IMG/VR virus record: IMGVR_UViG_3300035034_001123
Span: 1-34,659 of that record
Direction: 5' to 3' (one strand)
Length of the DNA stretch: 34,659 nt
DNA from: a virus
The notes under the pieces were generated by a model that was given only the letters and a program-made list of their open reading frames with translations, made no database searches and was not told where the DNA came from. This document shows, in pieces, positions 29,217 to 34,659 of the stretch. Both the position numbers and the translations under genes were made by a program. Numbering within the stretch: the stretch's first letter is position 1; the number at the start of each line of letters is the position of its first letter.

Positions 29217-31265
29217 TTATGCAACTTGTTTAGTTAAGAATTTCTTGTTCATTGTGAGAGCCACCGATTGAACATTCGTAACGTCTACATTCTGTGCGTC
29301 TTTACCATACATTGTTTTAAAGTTTGAAATCAGACCTTCGTCTCGGCCGGAAATGAAGTAAGATAACACTTCCACACCCTTAGCACGAATACGATTTACT
29401 TGTTGTTTCGTATGACGAGTAGCACTATCCGAACCATACACAAAACCTGGTCCGTGAAAGTATGGTTCACCGTCTGAGAAATTCAAAAAATATGAATCGA
29501 ACTCAGAGTTGGATGGTGAGATCATGTCCATGATAGCTTCGAAGGCCAATCCTTCGGGAGTTCCACCTCTCGGTCGTAAGTCGGGAAACAAAGACTTAAC
29601 CTTCACGATAGAATCCTCTGTGGAGTCATATGCCTTCACAATATAAGGAACGGACTCAGTTGATGTTCTGAATGAGATAACAACATCCAAGTTGTTAATC
29701 ATCGAAGCAGCCTTAGCGATAGCAACAACCGAAGTCATTGTTTTATTCCATTTGTCACCCGTCATTGAATATGAAGCATCAACTGAGATATGAATCTTAG
29801 CATCTTTGTATGTATCAATTTCAACATGAGAGAAAACATTCTCAACCGAATAGCCAAGACTTGAAATCAAACGTTTGTCGATTCGTCCTCTGCGTTGACG
29901 AGTATATTTAGTAGAACGTGATTCACCCCGAACTTTTAACCTTTTACCCAAGATAGTACCCATACGTAGACCGTCATTGACTGCCCTACGAGTTGGCGTA
30001 TCATCTGAATACAATTTAGAGAAAGTATCCGACAAAGGGAATGTGTTGAGATTCATGACTTCACGAGTCATCTTCTTAACCACAACACAATTCATCTTTT
30101 TAATTATACCATACGAATCGAATCCAACAGGAACATATTCAGTACCCGACTCTTCGATATACTTAATTTGGTTCTCATCCTCTTCTGACAGAGGCGATTT
30201 TTCAATTTCACCATTCAAGAATTTCTTCTGATCTTCAAAATCCCTCTTAGCACGCTTCAATGTTCTTTTACCTACATTGTCAACTTTAGCACCATCTTCC
30301 GAATCTTTTGACTTCTCAGCAGAGTTGTCAGCTTGTTCGATTTGATTGTCAATGCCACCGAAAATGTCTCCACTGAAAGCTTCTCCCAAGATATCATCCA
30401 CTTCCTCTTCGTTGTTCTTCCCACAGGTCGAAGAATTGTTTTCGTCTTCATCCTCCATATCCTTATACTTTGAAGGAAACGGTTTAGCGCCCTCTTGTGG
30501 TTCAGCACCAGGAATCGTAGAGTAATCGTCTTTTGTCTTTTTAGGTTTAGGATTTTCGACTACGTTATTCAAGATAACTTCAACAATATTAAATGCGAGC
30601 CGGAAACGATCAATTGGCTTCTGTAATCGAGTGATATCACTGAACCCAATCATCTTAGCAATTTCTAACAAACCATTAAGAGCTTTCAAATCGGTTGATG
30701 GATTCGTAAGGTTGATAATCCGATACATGTAAGATTCAATAGATTCGTCTCTGTAAGCAACGGAAGCAATAACTTCTGTAATAGCATCTGAATGCCAATG
30801 TTGACGATACATTGCTCGGTAGTATTCACGATATCCAGGAGCAGAGTCGAAAACTGTCTTGTCAATAAAACGGTCTTCAACATAATTCCAACAATCCTTG
30901 ACACAATCCTTTAAAGCGTTTATGCTAATATTCTTTTTATTTGCCTGTGCGAACAGACGTTGAGGCATCATCGAACCCAACTGTTTCAACAAGTCGAAAT
31001 CTGAGTATACGATGTGAGCACCTTCGTGTAAAGCAGTCCCAACCGTAGCATCAAAGTTTTCCATCTTGATATCAGCAGAAATTGTCACCGACTTTCCGTC
31101 TGTGAAAGACAACCCTCTATCATTTGAATAAAAACGAACAGGAATTCTCTGGCATGTCAAGATATTGACGAAATTGCCGATTGACCTGCGGATTGATGCC
31201 AATCGAATGTGATCGATTTCATCGTCTGATTTAAAGTCAAACCAAAAATTTGAATGTATATCCAT
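29217..31265 (-). CDS. VWA-domain protein with HExxH motif (CobT-like)
   Basis: 682 aa. N-terminal domain carries HEGAH at residues 80-84 (GTALHEGAHIVYSDF), a zinc-metallopeptidase-type motif. The middle (about 230-330) is acidic and low in complexity. The C-terminal von Willebrand factor A domain has a complete MIDAS: HISVDASYSM (DxSxS), RPRGGTPEG (Thr) and LNFSDGEP (Asp). This order matches CobT-like partners of MoxR/CobS AAA+ ATPases, and the MoxR gene sits 19 nt upstream. The pair probably remodels a protein complex; the target in phages is not known. Confidence 0.88.
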   Translation of the reverse strand: MDIHSNFWFDFKSDDEIDHIRLASIRRSIGNFVNILTCQRIPVRFYSNDRGLSFTDGKSVTISADIKMENFDATVGTALHEGAHIVYSDFDLLKQLGSMMPQRLFAQANKKNISINALKDCVKDCWNYVEDRFIDKTVFDSAPGYREYYRAMYRQHWHSDAITEVIASVAYRDESIESYMYRIINLTNPSTDLKALNGLLEIAKMIGFSDITRLQKPIDRFRLAFNIVEVILNNVVENPKPKKTKDDYSTIPGAEPQEGAKPFPSKYKDMEDEDENNSSTCGKNNEEEVDDILGEAFSGDIFGGIDNQIEQADNSAEKSKDSEDGAKVDNVGKRTLKRAKRDFEDQKKFLNGEIEKSPLSEEDENQIKYIEESGTEYVPVGFDSYGIIKKMNCVVVKKMTREVMNLNTFPLSDTFSKLYSDDTPTRRAVNDGLRMGTILGKRLKVRGESRSTKYTRQRRGRIDKRLISSLGYSVENVFSHVEIDTYKDAKIHISVDASYSMTGDKWNKTMTSVVAIAKAASMINNLDVVISFRTSTESVPYIVKAYDSTEDSIVKVKSLFPDLRPRGGTPEGLAFEAIMDMISPSNSEFDSYFLNFSDGEPYFHGPGFVYGSDSATRHTKQQVNRIRAKGVEVLSYFISGRDEGLISNFKTMYGKDAQNVDVTNVQSVALTMNKKFLTKQVA

Positions 31266-31284
31266 TTTCTATAAGTATCTTAGA

Positions 31285-32232
31285 TTAAAACGGGAGTTCT
31301 TTACTACCGCCGGAAGCAGACATCGGATCGGTGAAAACATCATCACCGTCGTCAGGAAGATATTTTTGAACGATTTGTCGTATCTTAGTCCGTTCACTGT
31401 CAGCACCACCATCTTCCGAAAATTCTGGATAAACGTGAGCGTCAACAACTTCAAGCATACTGAAACCATCTTGAACTAATGATGCCATTTCGACCACAGC
31501 ACGGGTCGATACGAAATTTGTGATTTGTGGATTTTCACTGAAATAGTCAGCACGGATTTGAGCAGCCATGCCACAAATATTCCTTAAAATATTGGAGTCG
31601 CCGTGCGGTGATTTCATCGAAATTAGTTCGAATTCTTGTTCTTCTGTAAGAATGTCAATCTCAATCTTTGTAAAACGGTCACTCATAGCACGGTCAATCT
31701 GCCGTGTAGCGGTATATTCGTTACCGATATTAGCAGTAGCGATAAATGTAACATCATCCGCCACTTCAATAACCTTTGTATCACTTGATTCATCCAAACG
31801 AACATAACGTTGGATAGGGTCTGTGACTGTCATAAGGATATTCCAAGCCTCCGGGTGAGCCCGTGAGATTTCATCCAACAGAATGACAGAACCTGGCGTC
31901 TGAATGGCGGTGATAAACTCAGATTGGTCAAAGAATGTTCCGTCATCCTTGTTAAAGTGTGTGTTGCCAATCAAAGTAGCTCGCGGGTCTTGAGTCGCAC
32001 CCAAGTTGAAACGAAAGAACTTTTCAAGTCGATTTGTAGCTTTCGCGATACATTCACTGGCAAATGTCTTTCCTGAGCCAGTAGGCCCAACCATGAGGAT
32101 ATTTCGACCCCGTAGAACTGATCGAACCATCAGTTTCCATTTTAAGTCGTTCATAATCAACTCCTTTGGTCGGAGCTTGACGCAATTTTTGAGCTTTTTA
32201 GCGACTTCGGTGTGTGTTAGTGTGTCATTCAT
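31285..32232 (-). CDS. MoxR/CobS-like AAA+ ATPase
   Basis: 315 aa. Walker A MVGPTGSGKT, Walker B SVILLDEISR, sensor I FIATANIG, arginine finger region AMSDRF. The helix insert and PEAWNILMTV fit the MoxR/CobS clade. A chelatase-type or chaperone ATPase acting with the VWA protein encoded immediately downstream. Its promoter (32239-32267) is so close that the mRNA would be leaderless. Confidence 0.92.
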   Translation of the reverse strand: MNDTLTHTEVAKKLKNCVKLRPKELIMNDLKWKLMVRSVLRGRNILMVGPTGSGKTFASECIAKATNRLEKFFRFNLGATQDPRATLIGNTHFNKDDGTFFDQSEFITAIQTPGSVILLDEISRAHPEAWNILMTVTDPIQRYVRLDESSDTKVIEVADDVTFIATANIGNEYTATRQIDRAMSDRFTKIEIDILTEEQEFELISMKSPHGDSNILRNICGMAAQIRADYFSENPQITNFVSTRAVVEMASLVQDGFSMLEVVDAHVYPEFSEDGGADSERTKIRQIVQKYLPDDGDDVFTDPMSASGGSKELPF

Positions 32233-32238
32233 ACTTAT

Positions 32239-32267
32239 AATATAGTGTATGAATTATAAAAAGTCAA
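32239..32267 (-). promoter_or_regulatory. promoter of the MoxR-VWA operon
   Basis: TTGACT (32262-32267), 17-bp spacer, TATATT (32239-32244). The ATG lies 6 nt after the -10, giving a leaderless transcript. Confidence 0.8.
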
Positions 32268-32276
32268 TGGCTTTTT

Positions 32277-32369
32277 CTAACTTTTCCGTGTTTTTTTGGA
32301 TTTTATCAATCCTGAGACTTTATCTCTGATTCCGTGTTGGCGTGTAATAGGTACAATGGCAGCTCTCAT
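32277..32369 (-). CDS. possible 30-aa basic protein
   Basis: MRAAIVPITRQHGIRDKVSG then LIKSKKTRKS. Lies in the 190-bp gap after gene 32423-33550, and ends just before the MoxR promoter. Coherent but short, with no clear ribosome site. Confidence 0.35.
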   Translation of the reverse strand: MRAAIVPITRQHGIRDKVSGLIKSKKTRKS

Positions 32370-32422
32370 CTGTTTTGTTGGGATGCCTTGGCTGCTAGAA
32401 CTTCTTACGGATGCTCAAAGCC

Positions 32423-33550
32423 TCATTTGCTTTTTTTCGACTTCTTCGACGGAGTGTATTTTTCGTCTTTTCCGGAAGATTTAGCCTTGCGGTCATCTTT
32501 CTTATAATCAGCCGGTTTTCCAGACTTAACCTTTGTAGTTTCACCTTTCACTGCTTTATCAGTTTCGTGTTCCTTTGGTTTATCTTTCATTTTGTCAGTC
32601 TTTGAAGAGTGACGTTTCTGTTTTGTAACAGTATGTCCATGTTTCTTAGTATCGGAATCCTTAGAATCGTGTTCTGCTTTAGCTGTTTTCGGGTGAGTGG
32701 TTTCAGCTTCTCTTTTGATAGCACCCCATACTTTGTTGTAAATTTCATCAGCAAGCTTCTCTAAATTCAATCCTTTAAGTACTGATTCCTCATCAACCTC
32801 TCTTTCAGCGCCAAGGTCGTCAACTTCGTTTTGTTTCTTGAACTTCTTCACTTCCTCCATTTCATCGTCGCTGTCTTTTTTATCGACTGTGGACTTTTTA
32901 TTTTCTGACAACAATCCTCTACGGGCTAACTCTTTAGAAAGAATTCTCTTTTGAATAGCTTGTTCACCTCCACTTTGCATGTCTTTAAGTGAATTGTGTA
33001 ATTGTAATGCTACACCATCGGATAACTTGTGTACACTGTTAGCAATCTGTTTTGGCGTAGAATTGAACCACAATTTAAATATCTTAGATTTTATATCTTC
33101 GTGAATTGGACCAGTTTTATACTCTTGACTGTCAGCACCCTCATATGGTTTCTTACCTTTATTAAGAGCTTTGTTAACATACGACTCATCTTCATCAATT
33201 AAACCCTTCAAGTCATCTTTGATGAAATCACACAACTCTTCGCAAGTTAATCCTTTTTTATAAACTCTGTCGGTATTGTGGATATACGCTCTTACATCAT
33301 ATCTATTAACGTCTTCAGCTACTGAATCAACTACTGGATGGATTTGAACATCGAACAATTTACCGTTCTGACCATCATCTAACACGATTCGTGAGAATGA
33401 ATTGTTAATCATCGCCTTATAATCAGAGTCGATTGATTTAACAGACTTCTCCATCTTATCCAACTCCTTAACCATTGTACGGTCAGTGTTGATTTGTTCG
33501 GTGACTAATGTTTTAAGTAATTTTCTTAATTTTGAAATTTGAGCGCTCAT
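32423..33550 (-). CDS. lysine-rich hypothetical protein
   Basis: 375 aa. The N-terminus SAQISKLRKLLKTLVTEQIN is an amphipathic helix like that of 2281-3030. A folded part to about residue 215 (FSRIVLDDGQNGKLFDVQIH, WFNSTPKQIANSVHKLSDGV) is followed by a long acidic then very basic tail (HSSKTDKMKDKPKEHETDKA) ending SKKSKKSK. Such tails occur in DNA-packaging or head-internal proteins; this is only a suggestion. TATTTATA lies three bases before the ATG. Confidence 0.65.
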   Translation of the reverse strand: MSAQISKLRKLLKTLVTEQINTDRTMVKELDKMEKSVKSIDSDYKAMINNSFSRIVLDDGQNGKLFDVQIHPVVDSVAEDVNRYDVRAYIHNTDRVYKKGLTCEELCDFIKDDLKGLIDEDESYVNKALNKGKKPYEGADSQEYKTGPIHEDIKSKIFKLWFNSTPKQIANSVHKLSDGVALQLHNSLKDMQSGGEQAIQKRILSKELARRGLLSENKKSTVDKKDSDDEMEEVKKFKKQNEVDDLGAEREVDEESVLKGLNLEKLADEIYNKVWGAIKREAETTHPKTAKAEHDSKDSDTKKHGHTVTKQKRHSSKTDKMKDKPKEHETDKAVKGETTKVKSGKPADYKKDDRKAKSSGKDEKYTPSKKSKKSK

Positions 33551-33596
33551 GATTATAAATATCTACATGTTGCACTTTTAAACAAATAAATTATTT

Positions 33597-34427
33597 CTAC
33601 CCTTTTTTTAATATCATCTTCAAATGAGTATTTTTTCTAAGAGGAATTTTGAAGTCTTTAGCGAATGACGTTTGGATCGGTTTAAACTTAAATTGTTTAT
33701 TGTAAAGTATTTTATAGGTAGAACTGTCAATCTTGTTTGTCAAATCTTCATAATTGATTGGTAAGTAATCTTCCAGACGTTCCCGACTCCAATTTTCTTT
33801 GTATCTATACATAAGAACAAACCGAATGAAATTTTTATAATCCTTGTCAATGGAACCCCAACGACTTTCATAATCCGCCAATAACTCCTTATCCACAATC
33901 TGTTTGACCGAATCTACATCTTTTCTGAAGTTCTTAATCTTGTTCAAATTAATTGATGGTATTGTATCTCTTATAACAATATATTTGAAGCCAGAATTAA
34001 ACATGACTTTCCAAAACTTATCAATTCCAGCTTGGTCTGAGTAGGAATATACCTCATGGATAACAGAAGACAGTAACAGAGTAGGATTCTTATACTTGGA
34101 AATCTCAGTCTGTATTTGATTCCACCTGTTAGTAAATTTAATTTTTGGGTGGGATTCTGATGACAACTGTATCATATCTGGAGAGATATCATATCCAATT
34201 AAACCAATGTGAGGATAATCGTCTCGAATTTGAGATAGTATATAACCATCAGCTGACCCAAAATCAACGACCAAATCGGGTCTAATATGATGGAGAAAGA
34301 ATAACTTATCGTCTTTTCCCTTCCTCATACCTTGAAGGTACTTTTCTTTGTCCGCCATTGGATTGTCGGTCAAACCGACTTCCTTTAACAGTGAAATGAT
34401 TTCCGACAGATAGTTACTTAAAATCAT
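33597..34427 (-). CDS. class I SAM-dependent methyltransferase
   Basis: 276 aa from the ATG at 34425-34427; the longer frame to 34526 runs through the TnpB sequence. SAM-binding motif I VVDFGSADGYIL, motif II acidic residue in GLIGYDISPDMIQ, and a later LLLSSVIHEVYSYSD (motif IV region). The N-terminal 50 residues are helical. The C-terminal third (RYKENWSRERLEDYLPINYE) may recognise the substrate, which is unknown. Its start overlaps the end of the TnpB reading frame, suggesting the insertion lies just upstream. Confidence 0.75.
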   Translation of the reverse strand: MILSNYLSEIISLLKEVGLTDNPMADKEKYLQGMRKGKDDKLFFLHHIRPDLVVDFGSADGYILSQIRDDYPHIGLIGYDISPDMIQLSSESHPKIKFTNRWNQIQTEISKYKNPTLLLSSVIHEVYSYSDQAGIDKFWKVMFNSGFKYIVIRDTIPSINLNKIKNFRKDVDSVKQIVDKELLADYESRWGSIDKDYKNFIRFVLMYRYKENWSRERLEDYLPINYEDLTNKIDSSTYKILYNKQFKFKPIQTSFAKDFKIPLRKNTHLKMILKKG

Positions 34428-34659
34428 GAAAAACATGATCTTTCGTTTTATTGATAAGGGGACTATAAACTCCCTTATGTAGAATATTAATAGCTGCATT
34501 AAAATCTGCATCCATTTGGTTCCCACATGTCACACATTTATAATTCTCTCCCTTACGGGAAGCCTTATTAGAGGTTTGACAATTAGAACAAGTCTGTGAT
34601 GTATAAGCTGGATTGACTTGAGTAAATAAAACACCGTTTTCTTGACTCATTCTTTCTAA
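34414..34659 (-). CDS. TnpB (IS605 OrfB) C-terminal part, cut by window edge
   Basis: Open to the right edge; reads ERMSQENGVLFTQVNPAYTS then QTCSNCQ, CVTCGNQMDADFNAAINIL. This is the zinc ribbon (C-x2-C ... C-x2-C) and the RuvC-III segment DADFNAAINI with the catalytic Asp of TnpB nucleases. After NIL the frame continues about 25 residues before its stop. Belongs to an IS605-type element or a stand-alone RNA-guided TnpB. The N-terminal part lies outside. Confidence 0.88.
   Translation of the reverse strand, partial: LERMSQENGVLFTQVNPAYTSQTCSNCQTSNKASRKGENYKCVTCGNQMDADFNAAINILHKGVYSPLINKTKDHVFHDFK

Noticed and set aside
32290-32310. Terminator before the MoxR gene
   Set aside because: The hairpin GGATT/AATCC is followed by A residues on the transcribed strand, not U residues.
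34428-34526. N-terminal extension of the methyltransferase to 34526
   Set aside because: The extra residues are the antisense-frame reading of the TnpB C-terminus; the fold starts at the ATG at 34427 or 34436.

Overview
The window looks like part of a large AT-rich tailed-phage genome. The features pointing there are T4-type replication genes (family B DNA polymerase, gp45-like sliding clamp, gp44-like clamp loader), two ClpP-like proteases, an AAA+/VWA pair, a GIY-YIG homing endonuclease, many small overlapping ORFs and a very large tRNA array. Every supported gene is on the minus strand, so transcription runs from high to low coordinates. The clearest promoters are of the bacterial sigma-70 type (TTGAC[A/T], 16-17 bp, TATAGT/TATTAT/TATATT), which suggests use of host RNA polymerase. 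The host cannot be named from this sequence.

Layout. Positions 1-155 and 34414-34659 hold TnpB (IS605 OrfB-like) remnants running off both ends. Positions 580-10578 hold a tRNA array with about 44 recognisable tRNAs covering all 20 standard amino acids plus a C1:A72 initiator tRNA, a few irregular tRNA-like cloverleaves, some decayed tRNA pieces and a handful of tiny ORFs. Inside the array is a compact RNase P RNA (3633-3883) that shows P1, P2, P3, P4 and the conserved core. Two copies of an apparently unnamed structured RNA (6323-6516 and 10590-10803) each precede a tRNA sub-cluster; the first lies directly behind a strong promoter. One tRNA-Leu carries a 36-nt insertion in its anticodon loop. 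Positions 11032-15721 hold a 54-aa gene with its own promoter and terminator, a Nudix hydrolase, an NAD-dependent DNA ligase without its zinc finger, and a metallo-beta-lactamase-fold hydrolase. Positions 15722-16113 hold an iteron-like array beside AT-rich DNA. Positions 16114-23886 hold the replication operon: DNA polymerase split in two genes, ClpP-like protein, NADAR protein, sliding clamp, second ClpP-like protein, and a clamp loader split across two genes by a split intein at the Walker A lysine. Positions 23920-34427 hold a glycosyltransferase-like gene with an upstream GIY-YIG insertion, a DUF4338-like protein, the VWA/CobT-like and MoxR/CobS-like pair, a lysine-rich protein and a SAM methyltransferase.

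How the parts may work together. The phage could assemble its own replisome core (polymerase, clamp, clamp loader, ligase) and supply a full decoding set plus the catalytic RNA that trims tRNA 5' ends. The MBL-fold hydrolase is a possible but unproven tRNA 3'-end nuclease. Assignments of tRNA anticodons, RNase P RNA, intein, polymerase, ligase, clamp, MoxR/VWA, Nudix, NADAR and GIY-YIG rest on motifs read directly; other functions are marked as uncertain.
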